A stretch of DNA of 64,000 nt from an uncultured Flavobacteriaceae bacterium (GTDB lineage Bacteria > Bacteroidota > Bacteroidia > Flavobacteriales > Flavobacteriaceae): the NCBI GenBank assembly GCA_905181825.1, contig CAJIZJ010000012.1, forward strand, positions 1 through 64,000, given 5' to 3'. Positions 40,740 through 51,635 of this stretch are shown in pieces (the stretch's first letter is position 1; each line of letters opens with the position of its first letter). Position numbers and translations under genes: made by a program. The notes beneath the pieces are model-generated. The model saw nothing but the letters and a program-made list of their open reading frames with translations, was not told the DNA's origin and searched no databases.

Positions 40740-41399
40740 ATGTTAAAAGCAGTACTTTTTGATATGGATGGCGTCATTGTAGACACCGAACCCCTACACC
40801 ACAAAGCCTACCAAATGATGTTTAATGATTTTGAAATAAAGGTGTCAGAATCAATGTATCATGGCTTTACGGGCCAATCCACACGGAGTATCTGTGAGTT
40901 TCTATGTGAACATTATATCCTAAAGGCTAAACCAATTGATTTAGAAAAAACGAAGCGAGCCCATTTTACTAAATTATTTTTTGAAGACCCAGATCTTCAC
41001 CTTATTAATGGCGTTGAAGACCTTATTAAAAATTACCATACCAATGGACTGACATTGGTTGTTGCCTCTTCTGCATCCATGTTTACCATCAATAATGTGA
41101 TGAAACGTTTTAAATTAGATCCTTATTTTAAAGACAAATTAAGCGGTGCAGATTTAAAAGCTTCCAAACCACATCCAGAAATATTCATAAACGCCGCAAA
41201 AGCAGCCAGGGTCTCCCCTACTGAATGTTTTGTCATTGAAGATTCTACCAATGGAATTATAGCAGCAAAAGAAGCAAACATATTTTGTATTGCCTACAAG
41301 AGTGAGAATTCAAAAGATCAAGATTATTCAAGGGCAGACCTGCTAATTTCAGATTATAACGTTATTAAATACGATACAGTCAAAGACCTATTTAATTAA
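40740..41399 (+). CDS. HAD hydrolase, beta-phosphoglucomutase-like
   Basis: LFDMDGVIVDTEPLHHKAY, VVASSAS, KPHPEIF, VIEDSTNGIIAAK. Confidence 0.92.
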   Translation: MLKAVLFDMDGVIVDTEPLHHKAYQMMFNDFEIKVSESMYHGFTGQSTRSICEFLCEHYILKAKPIDLEKTKRAHFTKLFFEDPDLHLINGVEDLIKNYHTNGLTLVVASSASMFTINNVMKRFKLDPYFKDKLSGADLKASKPHPEIFINAAKAARVSPTECFVIEDSTNGIIAAKEANIFCIAYKSENSKDQDYSRADLLISDYNVIKYDTVKDLFN

Positions 41400-41404
41400 A
41401 CTAT

Positions 41405-44400
41405 TTATTTCAAAAAATACTTCTTATGCTTTCTATAGGCTAATATAGAAATAACAGTCAATGATATTAGAGCAGCTGCTATATAAGTGATGCTAATTTG
41501 TTGGTCATCTTTTGCATATGAGTGTAAGCCCGCTAAGTAAAAGTTAACACCAAAATAAGTCATCATTATACTCCCAAATGCCACCACAGAAGCCACACTA
41601 AAGCCAAATCGGCTTCTCAATCCGGGGATCAAACGCATGTGAATCACAAATGCATAAATCATAATACTTATTAGAGCCCATGTTTCTTTAGGATCCCAAC
41701 CCCAATAGCGTCCCCAGCTTTCGTTGGCCCACATGCCGCCTAGGAAATTTCCTATGGTTAACATTACTAAACCAACAGTCAACGCCATTTCGTTAATAAT
41801 CGTAAGCTCTTTAATATTAAGCGCCATCTTTTCTTTATTCTTTGCATTGGTTAATATCATTAACAACAATGTAATAAGTCCTAATATCATTCCTAGCGTA
41901 AATGGCCCATAGCTGCCCACGATAATAGCCACGTGAATCATTAACCAGTAACTATTTAAAACTGGCTGCAGGTTTCCAATTGAGGGATCCATCCAATTCC
42001 AATGAGCAATCATCAATATCATAGCGGTTACAAAAGCAGTTGAAGCAAAGGTTAAATCACTTTTCTTACCTAACATCACACCAAAAGCCATGGTAGCCCA
42101 AGCCACATAAATCATCGATTCGTAAGCATCACTCCAAGGGGCATGACCAGAAATGTACCAACGTGCTATGAGTCCAAGCGTGTGAAGACCAAAACAAACC
42201 CAAATTAAATACTTGAAGGTTTGAACTGAATAACGCAAGGCTTTGCTACGGTCTTTAAAAATTTGAACAATGAGTAACAAGAACATTAAGCTACTTGCAT
42301 ACATATAGTACTCAAATAGCTTCTTGAAAATATCATATCGGTTGTATAAAATCTCAGTCTTAATTTTATCTTCACTAATAGTAGTATCGCCCCCATACTT
42401 TGTTTGAGTTGCTTTTATTGCGGCTAATAATTGCTGACTTTTAGAAAAATCTGTTTTTGAAACTTTATCATTTTGAAGGGTCGCCATATAGGCAATAAAA
42501 CCTGTTTTAATAAAGTTTCCATACAAGGAATCTTTTAAAACATACCCACCTTCTCTAAAGCCTTTAGATGATACCCATGTATTGTTTTCATCATCAGGAA
42601 TAGGGTATAAACGCAACGCGCTCCCTTCTAAGGTATTGAACAACAAACTCACGCGTTGATCGGTTTCTTTAAATATCTTTTGAATGGCTGTTGGTACTTG
42701 TGCGCCGTAAGCATCCTCTAGATAAGGCCCAAGTTTATAATCTAAATTTGGGGATAAAAAATCTACTAAGGCGGCATATTTAGCGGTTTTATTTAAGCCT
42801 AGTAATGTTCTGATTGTATCCGCTTTTTTTGCTTTTAGATAGATCAAGGGAACGTTGTACCACAGTTGTGGACTTTCCTGCATTGACAGAAACACTTGGT
42901 TGGCGTCAAAGGTTTGATACACATCTTTTTTACTCAGTTTCCGAAGGAGTTCAGACGCATAGGTATTTATGGGTTTCATCCGTCCATCCGTATCCTGGAT
43001 AACCAAATGACCAAAGCGATCTGCTTCAATTGCTGGGGTAATATTAAGTTTTAAAATAGAATCTAACTGCGTTTGAGTTGGTCGTACATTAACATGATCA
43101 GAGCCATGAGGTGTTTGTGTATATCCATTAAAAGAAATGAGAAATAATATAAGCGTTACTAATTTCGATTTCTTTATTTTTATTTTGTCTAGTTGTCGTC
43201 TCAAAGATTCCATACGAGCATGTTTTGATAATAAAACGGCCATGAGCCCAAAATACAGCAAATAATAGCCTAGGTAGGTAAACCAAGTACCCCAGTAGTC
43301 GTGATTTACAGATAAAATAGTTCCCTTTTCATCGGGGTCAAAAGAAGATTGGAAAAATTTATACCCGCGGTGGTTTAAGATATTATTCATATAAATATGA
43401 AAATCAAAATCCTCATTTTCAGCATCTAAAACACTGACTTTACTTTCAAATGAAGCATAACTCTTCTCTGTTCCAGGATAGCGCTCCGCAATAAAATCGT
43501 TTAGTTTAATTTCAAAGGGAAGCTCTAGAAGCTTTGATCCATATTTAAAGGCAAAATCTAACCCACCTACTTCAATTTGCTTAAAGGGGTTGTTAGCTCC
43601 CTTACCCCCTAATAACTTAACTATTTTTGTATCTCCGTTAGCGGTAACTTTTAAGGCAATTCCGTCTTCATCACCTTTTAATAATTTAGACTTTTTAACG
43701 ACATCAAACACCCCTTTGATGACAGGTTTTGGAAACACAATAGCTTGATTTCCAATAATATAGCGCGATCTTAATACTAAGGTTTGGATACTATCTTTGA
43801 CCAGCCGTCCTTGAAAACGAGTGGCCATAGTCATATATTCACCCTCGTATGGCGATTGAATTGTTAAATCGTTTTCTGAATAAGTAATATTAATAGCCCC
43901 ATCAGTCGGTTTATTAAGCGCATACAGCACATTATGTATGCTACTAACCTGCCCTAGTTTGAGGAAGTGGTTGTGTGGAGCTCCGTCAGCAGCTTCTACA
44001 ATTTTTAAATAGTACTCTCCATCTTCTGATGGAATGATATCTTCTTCTGCGCCTTCGATAAAATCAACCAACTTAACGCTTACTTCTGAAGTATTATAAG
44101 ACGTATTGAACGTGTGTTTGTTTGTAAGTCGTGGCGAAAAATCAACCTCTTGTTCTTCAACGCGTCGCACAAGTTGTCCATTAATTTCAAAATCCCCGTC
44201 AATATAGGTGGTCAGGTATGTTTTCTGAGATAAAAATGTATTTTCAGTGGCACCTTCCCGAATAGACATCATGCCTTCAAACCCATGATATCGAGTGATA
44301 AATGCCCCTAAAAGAATAAATATAAAAGAAAGATGAAGTGTTAAGGTGGCCCATTTTTCTTTTCTCAAAAGTCGATATCTAAAAATATTTCCTGCAAAAT

Positions 44401-44590
44401 TAATAATGAATACGCCCATAATAGCTTCAAACCATCGCGCATTGTAAATAAGGGTGCGCGAATACGGCGTTGGTGAGGTACTTTGACCTTGATCCATAAA
44501 GGTACCCACCGCCATGGCAACTGCAAAAACAATGAAAAGCGTTCCTGTTAAACGGGTTGAAAAAAGCAGATTGGATAATTTTTTTAGCAT
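41405..44590 (-). CDS. ccsA: CcsBA-type cytochrome c biogenesis fusion (ResB + CcsA)
   Basis: N-terminal ResB-like region; C-terminal WANESWGRYWGWDPKETWALISIMIYAFVIHMR heme-handling WWD motif of CcsA. Confidence 0.92.
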   Translation of the reverse strand: MLKKLSNLLFSTRLTGTLFIVFAVAMAVGTFMDQGQSTSPTPYSRTLIYNARWFEAIMGVFIINFAGNIFRYRLLRKEKWATLTLHLSFIFILLGAFITRYHGFEGMMSIREGATENTFLSQKTYLTTYIDGDFEINGQLVRRVEEQEVDFSPRLTNKHTFNTSYNTSEVSVKLVDFIEGAEEDIIPSEDGEYYLKIVEAADGAPHNHFLKLGQVSSIHNVLYALNKPTDGAINITYSENDLTIQSPYEGEYMTMATRFQGRLVKDSIQTLVLRSRYIIGNQAIVFPKPVIKGVFDVVKKSKLLKGDEDGIALKVTANGDTKIVKLLGGKGANNPFKQIEVGGLDFAFKYGSKLLELPFEIKLNDFIAERYPGTEKSYASFESKVSVLDAENEDFDFHIYMNNILNHRGYKFFQSSFDPDEKGTILSVNHDYWGTWFTYLGYYLLYFGLMAVLLSKHARMESLRRQLDKIKIKKSKLVTLILFLISFNGYTQTPHGSDHVNVRPTQTQLDSILKLNITPAIEADRFGHLVIQDTDGRMKPINTYASELLRKLSKKDVYQTFDANQVFLSMQESPQLWYNVPLIYLKAKKADTIRTLLGLNKTAKYAALVDFLSPNLDYKLGPYLEDAYGAQVPTAIQKIFKETDQRVSLLFNTLEGSALRLYPIPDDENNTWVSSKGFREGGYVLKDSLYGNFIKTGFIAYMATLQNDKVSKTDFSKSQQLLAAIKATQTKYGGDTTISEDKIKTEILYNRYDIFKKLFEYYMYASSLMFLLLIVQIFKDRSKALRYSVQTFKYLIWVCFGLHTLGLIARWYISGHAPWSDAYESMIYVAWATMAFGVMLGKKSDLTFASTAFVTAMILMIAHWNWMDPSIGNLQPVLNSYWLMIHVAIIVGSYGPFTLGMILGLITLLLMILTNAKNKEKMALNIKELTIINEMALTVGLVMLTIGNFLGGMWANESWGRYWGWDPKETWALISIMIYAFVIHMRLIPGLRSRFGFSVASVVAFGSIMMTYFGVNFYLAGLHSYAKDDQQISITYIAAALISLTVISILAYRKHKKYFLK

Positions 44591-44743
44591 GCCAAAATAG
44601 TCTCAATTAAATGAAATGCAAATGTACTTATTATAATAAGAAAAGTCATTTATGTTAATCGGTTTTAACAGTTATTTAAATAAAATAAAGGCATTGCTTA
44701 GGTTAAACTTTCAAAAGACAGATTACTTGTTTATTTTAGCTGA

Positions 44744-45514
44744 ATGATATCAGTCGTTGTTATAGGAGCTGGAAATGTTGGGTCTCATTTAGTGAAGGCC
44801 TTTCAATCTGCTGAAAATATAAATTTAGTACAGTGGTACAGTCGAGATAAAAAATCGATTGAGGCACCAACAAAAGAAATTGAACTCTGTCATGACTTAA
44901 ATAATTTAAAAAGTGCAGATGTATATATCATCGCTGTAAGTGATAAAGCAATTGAAGCCTTATCTAAACAATTACCTTTTAAAAACCGTTTGGTAGTCCA
45001 TACATCTGGCAGTGAAGCCCTTAAAAAGCTTGACATGAAACATAAAAGAGGTGTTTTTTACCCCCTTCAAACATTTTCAAAGACCTCAGAACTAGATTTT
45101 TCACAAGTTCCTTTTTGCATCGAAACTATGGATAAGTTAGATTCAGATCGTCTTAAAGCTCTTGCAACATATATGGGTAGCCCCTCGTACATGATTAACA
45201 CAGAGCAACGCCAAGCCTTACATTTATCTGCAGTATTCATTAACAATTTCACCAATCAATTGTACCGTATTGCTCATGAACTTACTGATTATAAAAGTGT
45301 TAACTTTGATGTATTAAAACCCTTAATTCTAGAAACTGCTAAAAAAGTACAACTTACGTCTCCATACAATGCTCAAACAGGACCTGCTAAACGAAATGAC
45401 CAGGTAACCATTAATCACCATTTAAGAACCTTAGAGACCCACCCTGATTATCAGGCACTATACAAACAACTTACAAATTCAATAAAAACAACACATGGAC
45501 TCAAAAAGCTATAA
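44744..45514 (+). CDS. Rossmann-like/DUF2520 protein
   Basis: VVIGAGNVGSHLVKAF, VHTSGSEAL, GVFYPLQTFSK, FINNFTNQLYRIAHE. Confidence 0.88.
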   Translation: MISVVVIGAGNVGSHLVKAFQSAENINLVQWYSRDKKSIEAPTKEIELCHDLNNLKSADVYIIAVSDKAIEALSKQLPFKNRLVVHTSGSEALKKLDMKHKRGVFYPLQTFSKTSELDFSQVPFCIETMDKLDSDRLKALATYMGSPSYMINTEQRQALHLSAVFINNFTNQLYRIAHELTDYKSVNFDVLKPLILETAKKVQLTSPYNAQTGPAKRNDQVTINHHLRTLETHPDYQALYKQLTNSIKTTHGLKKL

Positions 45515-46025
45515 AGAATATCTAAAAGACATTAAAGCATTTATTTTTGATGTTGACGGCGTATTAACTGACAGCTCGGTTTTAGTCACAAGCGAAGGAG
45601 AAATGCTACGAAAAATGAGTACTAGAGATGGATTTGCCTTAAAAACAGCCGTGGATGCTGGTTATCTAATCTGTATAATATCAGGGGGTAAAAATGAAGG
45701 CGTTAGAAAACGACTTAAAGGATTAGGTGTTCAAGAAATTAGCTTAGGCGCACATGATAAAGTGGATAATTTAAATACTTTATTTGAAAAACATAAGCTT
45801 AAATCTGAAAATGTAGTTTATATGGGTGATGATATTCCTGACATCCCTCCAATGAAACTTGTAGGGCTTCCTACTTGCCCTCAGGATGCTGTTCCAGAAG
45901 TTAAAGCTGTTTCTAAATATATTTCTCACAAAAATGGTGGTGAGGGATCTGTACGTGATATTATAGAACAAGTATTAAAAGTACAAGGACATTGGATGAA
46001 AGTATTCGATGCTCAATATGATTAA
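45495..46025 (+). CDS. KdsC-like HAD phosphatase (KDO-8-phosphate phosphatase)
   Basis: FIFDVDGVLTDSSV, ISGGKNEGVRKRLKGLGV, YMGDDIPDIPPMKLVGLPTCPQDA. Confidence 0.92.
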   Translation: MDSKSYKEYLKDIKAFIFDVDGVLTDSSVLVTSEGEMLRKMSTRDGFALKTAVDAGYLICIISGGKNEGVRKRLKGLGVQEISLGAHDKVDNLNTLFEKHKLKSENVVYMGDDIPDIPPMKLVGLPTCPQDAVPEVKAVSKYISHKNGGEGSVRDIIEQVLKVQGHWMKVFDAQYD

Positions 46026-46034
46026 ATTAAATAT

Positions 46035-46616
46035 ATGCTGTCAGATTTATTAAAAGACAAACACCTCATTTTGGGGTCTTCCTCTCCTAGAAGGCAAGAA
46101 CTCATAAAAGGTTTGGGATTAGAAGTTGAGATTCGCATTATATCGGTTAAAGAAGAATATCCTGATAGATTACGACATTTTGAAATCTCAGATTATCTGG
46201 CACAGTTAAAATCTATTCCTTTCCAAGAGACACTTGCTGCTAATGACATCTTAATTACTAGCGACACAATTGTGTGGTTTGAAAACAAAGCTTTAGGTAA
46301 GCCAAAAGACAATAATGATGCTTTTCAAATGCTAAAATCTTTGAGTGGTCACACTCATGAAGTCATCACATCCGTATGTTTCAAATCCATAGGAAAAGAG
46401 AAAACAATTAATTCTATTACAAAAGTAACTTTTAAAGCTCTAAGCGATTCAGAAATAAATTATTACATCAATAATTTCACGGTGCTTGATAAGGCTGGTT
46501 CTTATGGAATTCAAGATTGGATTGGACAAATAGCTGTGACTAAAATTGAAGGCTCATACTTTAATGTCATGGGATTTCCGATAGACAAGATTTACGAAAC
46601 TTTACTTACATTCTAA
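46035..46616 (+). CDS. Maf-like nucleotide pyrophosphatase
   Basis: LILGSSSPRRQELIKGLG, ITSDTIVWFENKALGKPKD, DKAGSYGIQ. Confidence 0.94.
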   Translation: MLSDLLKDKHLILGSSSPRRQELIKGLGLEVEIRIISVKEEYPDRLRHFEISDYLAQLKSIPFQETLAANDILITSDTIVWFENKALGKPKDNNDAFQMLKSLSGHTHEVITSVCFKSIGKEKTINSITKVTFKALSDSEINYYINNFTVLDKAGSYGIQDWIGQIAVTKIEGSYFNVMGFPIDKIYETLLTF

Positions 46617-47558
46617 GAAAAAATCAAGGGCCCTTTTTTCGTTATAATAGTAATCATTCCAAGAAATAAATCCAACATGTCCTCCCTTTGCGGGTGTCTC
46701 TAAATATAAAAATGGATTTTGTTCAGCTTCTTTATAAGGATAACAATTTTTAGATAAAAAAGAATCATTGAGTGCATTTAAAACAAGTACAGGGGTTTTT
46801 ATGGATTTCAAAAACTGAAGACTACTTGCTTTCTCATAATAATCTTGTGCATTTTTGAATCCGTGAGCACGGGAAGTATATACTTCGTCAAAATCATTTA
46901 ATGTAAAAATTGATCTTACTTGAGATTTAGAAATTAAATCAGGAAACTGTTTTTGTTTTAACTTTAAACGCTTAACTAAGCCCCATAAAAAATTTATTTG
47001 ATAAGGCAGATTTATAATTTTATGAAGTGCTTTTGCGGAACCCGATAAGTCACAAGGGGCAGAAACAGCCATTCCTCCCTTTACTTGAGGCGGGATACTG
47101 TTCCCTTCTCCTAAGTATTTTAAAAGCATATTTGCCCCAAGACTTATGCCTTTAATAAAGATTGAATCGTATTTTTTAAGAGACACAACATGCTTAACAA
47201 CATCATCCAAGTCTTCTGACTTTCCAGAATGATATGATGAATATTTAAGGTTTAATTCTCCACTACAACAACGAAAGTTTACGCAAATGGCGTCGATGTC
47301 ATTTTCATTAAATAACAATGCAGGACCTGTTATATAAGGACGCTGACCATGCCCTTCCATTCCATGTAATAATATTACAACAGACTTTGAAGGATTTCTC
47401 CCATAACTCCAATCTAAATCAATGAAATCATCATCTCTAAGTGTGATGCGTTCTCTAAATTGATTAATTTTTAAACGCCTTATGAGCCCTGAATAAACCG
47501 TAGCTATGAAGCCGTTTTCAAACACCAAAGAAGACTTAAAGTGACTTTTAACTATAGG
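46602..47558 (-). CDS. YheT family alpha/beta hydrolase
   Basis: VILLHGMEGHGQRPYITG, NFRCCSGELN, FIKGISLGANMLLKYLGE; ATG at 47558 preferred over 47570. Confidence 0.9.
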   Translation of the reverse strand, partial: PIVKSHFKSSLVFENGFIATVYSGLIRRLKINQFRERITLRDDDFIDLDWSYGRNPSKSVVILLHGMEGHGQRPYITGPALLFNENDIDAICVNFRCCSGELNLKYSSYHSGKSEDLDDVVKHVVSLKKYDSIFIKGISLGANMLLKYLGEGNSIPPQVKGGMAVSAPCDLSGSAKALHKIINLPYQINFLWGLVKRLKLKQKQFPDLISKSQVRSIFTLNDFDEVYTSRAHGFKNAQDYYEKASSLQFLKSIKTPVLVLNALNDSFLSKNCYPYKEAEQNPFLYLETPAKGGHVGFISWNDYYYNEKRALDFFLECK

Positions 47559-48879
47559 CATAGTCCTCAATTGAAATTTTAATAAATTTACTTGTTTGGT
47601 CGGTAACTATAAATCGATTATCCGTACGTTTACCAACAACCCAAACAACTTGGTCATCACTGCAAAGGATTAATGCTTTCTCTTTATCAATTAAAGATAA
47701 TTTTTCGTCTTTAAAAAACTTACTCAATTTTTTCTTGCCTTGCATCCCAGTTGGGTAAAAATAATCTCCATCCTTCCATTGTCGCAGAGTTAAAGGAAAT
47801 TTTAGAGATGCAAAATCTAACTGTATTATATCAGATGATGTAGATACTTTAGAATTAGTTAATTCAATTTTTAAACCTATAGAATGACCTGGAATTTTAA
47901 CTAGTGTTTGTGACCTATCAATAGAGATGAAAACCGTTTGTGGAGGTCGTGTTTTTGATAAAATTAAATGACCTCTATTTTTTATAAGTCGGTGTGATAG
48001 AGATGAAATTTGTTTTCCTGTTTGTGCTTCTAAAAGTAGCGTAATCTCATTCCAATCCGTAAAACCATAAGGTTTTAGTAAATGATATAAATAAGCCTTT
48101 GGGTTATTTAAGGATTGTATTTTATTTATATTGTACAAAATCTGATCTCCATTAATAGATTCAATAACTCGATCTTGAACCTCTAAAATATAATCATCTA
48201 ACAGTGAATTTGTTTCTTTTAAATAATTATGAGTTTTCTTAAAACTATCGATAAATGATGGATTAATTTCTTTTAGTAAGGGAATTATTGAATGGCGTAA
48301 ATTATTACGTAAATATGTTGTATTATTATTAGAACTATCCTCTCGCCATCTTAACTTTTCTATGGTTGCATACTCTAAAATTTCAACTCTTGAGAAATCC
48401 AAAATTGGTCGAACGATAGTTCCGTTAATTTCGGGAATTCCGATCAGTCCTTCAATCCCTGTTCCTCTTGATAAATTGATTAAAAATGTCTCTAAATTAT
48501 CATCTGAATGGTGAGCTGTTAATACATACTCAAATCCATGCTCATTTTGTAAAGACCGAAACCACTCATATCTGAGTTGACGTGCTGCCATTTGGATTGA
48601 CTGTCTAGTTGATTCAGCATAAGCCTTTGTTTCAAATGAAGTTGTAAAAGCCTTTATGTTTTGAGCTTTAGCATACGATTTAATGAAGTTAGCATCGGCA
48701 TCACTTTCATCCCCCCTTAACTTAAAGTTACAATGCGCTAAAGAACTATTTAAGCCTGACTGATTACATAAGTCAACCAACACCATGCTATCCAATCCGC
48801 CAGAAACAGCCACTAAAACAGGGGCTTCTTTTAAAAAAGAGAATTTTGTTTGTAAAAGGGATTGAAACAATTTAAGCAT
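47548..48879 (-). CDS. tilS: tRNA(Ile)-lysidine synthase
   Basis: VAVSGGLDSMVLVDL PP-loop, TAHHSDDNLETFLINLSRGTGIEGL. Confidence 0.95.
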   Translation of the reverse strand: MLKLFQSLLQTKFSFLKEAPVLVAVSGGLDSMVLVDLCNQSGLNSSLAHCNFKLRGDESDADANFIKSYAKAQNIKAFTTSFETKAYAESTRQSIQMAARQLRYEWFRSLQNEHGFEYVLTAHHSDDNLETFLINLSRGTGIEGLIGIPEINGTIVRPILDFSRVEILEYATIEKLRWREDSSNNNTTYLRNNLRHSIIPLLKEINPSFIDSFKKTHNYLKETNSLLDDYILEVQDRVIESINGDQILYNINKIQSLNNPKAYLYHLLKPYGFTDWNEITLLLEAQTGKQISSLSHRLIKNRGHLILSKTRPPQTVFISIDRSQTLVKIPGHSIGLKIELTNSKVSTSSDIIQLDFASLKFPLTLRQWKDGDYFYPTGMQGKKKLSKFFKDEKLSLIDKEKALILCSDDQVVWVVGKRTDNRFIVTDQTSKFIKISIEDYAYS

Positions 48880-48895
48880 ATAACAAAATTACAAA

Positions 48896-50206
48896 TTAAT
48901 TTTCCAAAACACTACGCATCGCTTTAGCTTTCACAAGACATTCTTCATACTCTTTTTCAGGTATACTTTTAGATGTGATAGCGCTACCAACAGAAAATGA
49001 AACATATGAATTATACGCATTATATAAAATACTCCTAATGACAACGTTAAAATCAAAATCACCCTCAGGTGAGAAGTAGCCAACAGCCCCCGAATAGACC
49101 CCTCTTTTAGACTCTTCAAGTGCTTCAATAATTTTCATAGCTGATATTTTAGGTGCACCAGTCATACTTCCCATTGGAAAAGTTGCAGCAATAATGTCTA
49201 CAGGATTCAAAGTTGATAACGCTTCAGCTTCTACTGTTGATATCATATGGTGGACTTGTCTAAAACTATGAACTTCACATAGTTCTGTGACATTAACAGA
49301 TCCTTTCTTAGCAATTTTAGATAGGTCATTACGAACCAAATCTACAATCATAATATTTTCACTTCGCTCTTTCTGATCGCTTTTTAAAACCGATTTTAGG
49401 TCATCATCTTCAATTGTATTTTCAGAACGCCTGGCTGTACCTTTAATGGGTTGAGATGTAATTGTACTCCCTTCTTTTTTTAAATACCGCTCTGGAGAAG
49501 ACGATAATAAAAAATGATTTCCATTTTTAAAGAAAGTAGCAAAAGGAGTTAATGCAATTGAATTAAGCTTAAAATAAGTATGTAAAGGGTCCAGTTTTGA
49601 AGTCGCATAAAATTCCTGACAAAAGTTAGCCTCATAAATATCACCTCTTTGTATGTGAGATAACATGTCTTTTACCTTTTCAAGGTAAGAGGCTTTAGAA
49701 ATTCGAGATTCAATTTTAATATCATTAGTTGATGACGTTTGAGTACTACCAGAGAATGACTCTATAGCAATTAAATCGGGTGAAATCTCATCAGAAACAC
49801 AATTTAAATACATAATTGTTACCGTACTTTCCTTAAAAAAAAAGAGTTTCTTAGGTTGAAAAAAACAAAGATCCGGAAAGCCAAGACCATCAAAATTCTG
49901 AGAACTAAGTGGCTCAATATCATTTTTTAAGTCATACGAAAGGTATCCAAAAATCCAATCTTTTGTTGCTGCTTGATATTCTTTTAGTTTATCAAACCCA
50001 TTGTTTAAGTCTGTTTGAATTCCTGTAAAAGCATCAACAGCCAATACTGCGTCATATGATGCATGAGATTGAATACATTGGTTAGAGTCTAGCCATACAA
50101 TTTCTTCAAACTGTTGAGACCAAGACAATAACTGATTTTTAAACCCTGTAACAGATTTAAGTTTGATTTCTTTTTGTTGACGCACTAAATATTCTTTAAA
50201 AAACAA
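48896..50206 (-). CDS. pabB: Aminodeoxychorismate/anthranilate synthase component I-like
   Basis: QRGDIYEANFCQEF, PIKGTARR, MIVDLVRNDLSKIA, FPMGSMTGAPKISAMKIIE. Confidence 0.9.
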   Translation of the reverse strand: MFFKEYLVRQQKEIKLKSVTGFKNQLLSWSQQFEEIVWLDSNQCIQSHASYDAVLAVDAFTGIQTDLNNGFDKLKEYQAATKDWIFGYLSYDLKNDIEPLSSQNFDGLGFPDLCFFQPKKLFFFKESTVTIMYLNCVSDEISPDLIAIESFSGSTQTSSTNDIKIESRISKASYLEKVKDMLSHIQRGDIYEANFCQEFYATSKLDPLHTYFKLNSIALTPFATFFKNGNHFLLSSSPERYLKKEGSTITSQPIKGTARRSENTIEDDDLKSVLKSDQKERSENIMIVDLVRNDLSKIAKKGSVNVTELCEVHSFRQVHHMISTVEAEALSTLNPVDIIAATFPMGSMTGAPKISAMKIIEALEESKRGVYSGAVGYFSPEGDFDFNVVIRSILYNAYNSYVSFSVGSAITSKSIPEKEYEECLVKAKAMRSVLEN

Positions 50207-50276
50207 AGTTAATCAGTTCTAAATAATAAATCGTCACTTTATAAGAATACCTTACCTTTGTGCCAAATTATTATGC

Positions 50277-51629
50277 ATGTTATCTTTCGAAGACTTTAAA
50301 TTGACAACTCCTTTAAGCAATGCGCTTGAAGATTTAGGATTTACCGAACCCACTCCTATACAGGAAGCAGCCTTTAATGTGCTTTGTGCTGGAAAAGATG
50401 TGGTTGGGATTGCACAAACAGGAACAGGAAAAACATTAGCTTACTCCTTACCCATTCTTAGAAATTTAACATATACAAACCAAGAAAACCCACGAATTTT
50501 AATATTGGTTCCCACTAGAGAACTTGTTGTTCAAGTGGTGGATTCATTGGAAGCACTAAATGTTTATACTAATAACAGAGTATTAGGCGTTTATGGGGGT
50601 ACAAATATTAACACCCAGAAACAACAGATTTCTGAAGGTATTGATATCCTTGTAGCAACCCCTGGACGACTGTATGATTTAGCTTTGAGTCGTGTTCTTC
50701 AACTTAAAAACATTCAAAAACTAGTTATTGATGAAGTTGATGTAATGCTTGATTTAGGATTTAGACATCAATTAATAAATATTTTTGATCTTCTTCCTTC
50801 ACGTCGCCAAAACATCATGTTTTCGGCAACTATGACTTTAGATGTAGACGCATTAATAACAGACTTTTTCACAAACCCAGAACGAATTTCTGTGGCTCTT
50901 TCCGGAACCCCTCTCGAAAACATAATGCAATTTTGTTATGAAGTTCCAAATTATTACACTAAAGTAAATTTAATTAGGGCCATAATGAGCGATCGTGAAA
51001 TATACTCTCGCGTGCTTATATTTGTATCGAATAAACGAATGGCAGATAGATTATTTGAGTCTTTAGAAGAAATTTTTATCGAAGAGTGTTGTGTTATCCA
51101 TTCAAATAAGACACAAAATTATCGACTGAGAAGCATAGAACAGTTTAGAAATGGTTTCAATAGAATCTTGGTCTCAACTGATGTAATGGCAAGAGGACTA
51201 GATATTGACGACGTCTCACACGTGATCAATTTTGATACTCCCGAATATCCTGAAAATTACATGCACAGGATTGGCCGTACTGGGAGAGCAAAAAGAAAAG
51301 GAACAAGCTTACTTCTAACAAAAGCAGATGAAAAAGATTCTAAAGACGCTATTGAGGCGTTAATGAAAATGAAAATTGATACTTTAGAGATTCCTGAGGA
51401 GGTAGAAATTTCCAAAGAGCTCATCGAAGATGAGCGACCGCAATTAAAAGAACATTATAATCCTCATAAAAGAAGAGATGAAGATGCTCCAGGTCCTGCA
51501 TTTCATGAAAAGAGTGAGAAAAATCAAAAAGAAAACTTAGGAGGCTCTTACCAGCGTATCATTGCTAAAAAATATAAAAAACCTCAAACTAGAGGAGACA
51601 AAAACTATAATAGACGTAACAAGAAATAA
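50277..51629 (+). CDS. DEAD-box RNA helicase
   Basis: Q motif FTEPTPIQEAAF, AQTGTGKT, PTRELVVQV, VIDEVDVML (DEVD in place of DEAD), HRIGRTGRA. Confidence 0.93.
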   Translation: MLSFEDFKLTTPLSNALEDLGFTEPTPIQEAAFNVLCAGKDVVGIAQTGTGKTLAYSLPILRNLTYTNQENPRILILVPTRELVVQVVDSLEALNVYTNNRVLGVYGGTNINTQKQQISEGIDILVATPGRLYDLALSRVLQLKNIQKLVIDEVDVMLDLGFRHQLINIFDLLPSRRQNIMFSATMTLDVDALITDFFTNPERISVALSGTPLENIMQFCYEVPNYYTKVNLIRAIMSDREIYSRVLIFVSNKRMADRLFESLEEIFIEECCVIHSNKTQNYRLRSIEQFRNGFNRILVSTDVMARGLDIDDVSHVINFDTPEYPENYMHRIGRTGRAKRKGTSLLLTKADEKDSKDAIEALMKMKIDTLEIPEEVEISKELIEDERPQLKEHYNPHKRRDEDAPGPAFHEKSEKNQKENLGGSYQRIIAKKYKKPQTRGDKNYNRRNKK

Positions 51630-51635
51630 ATTATA

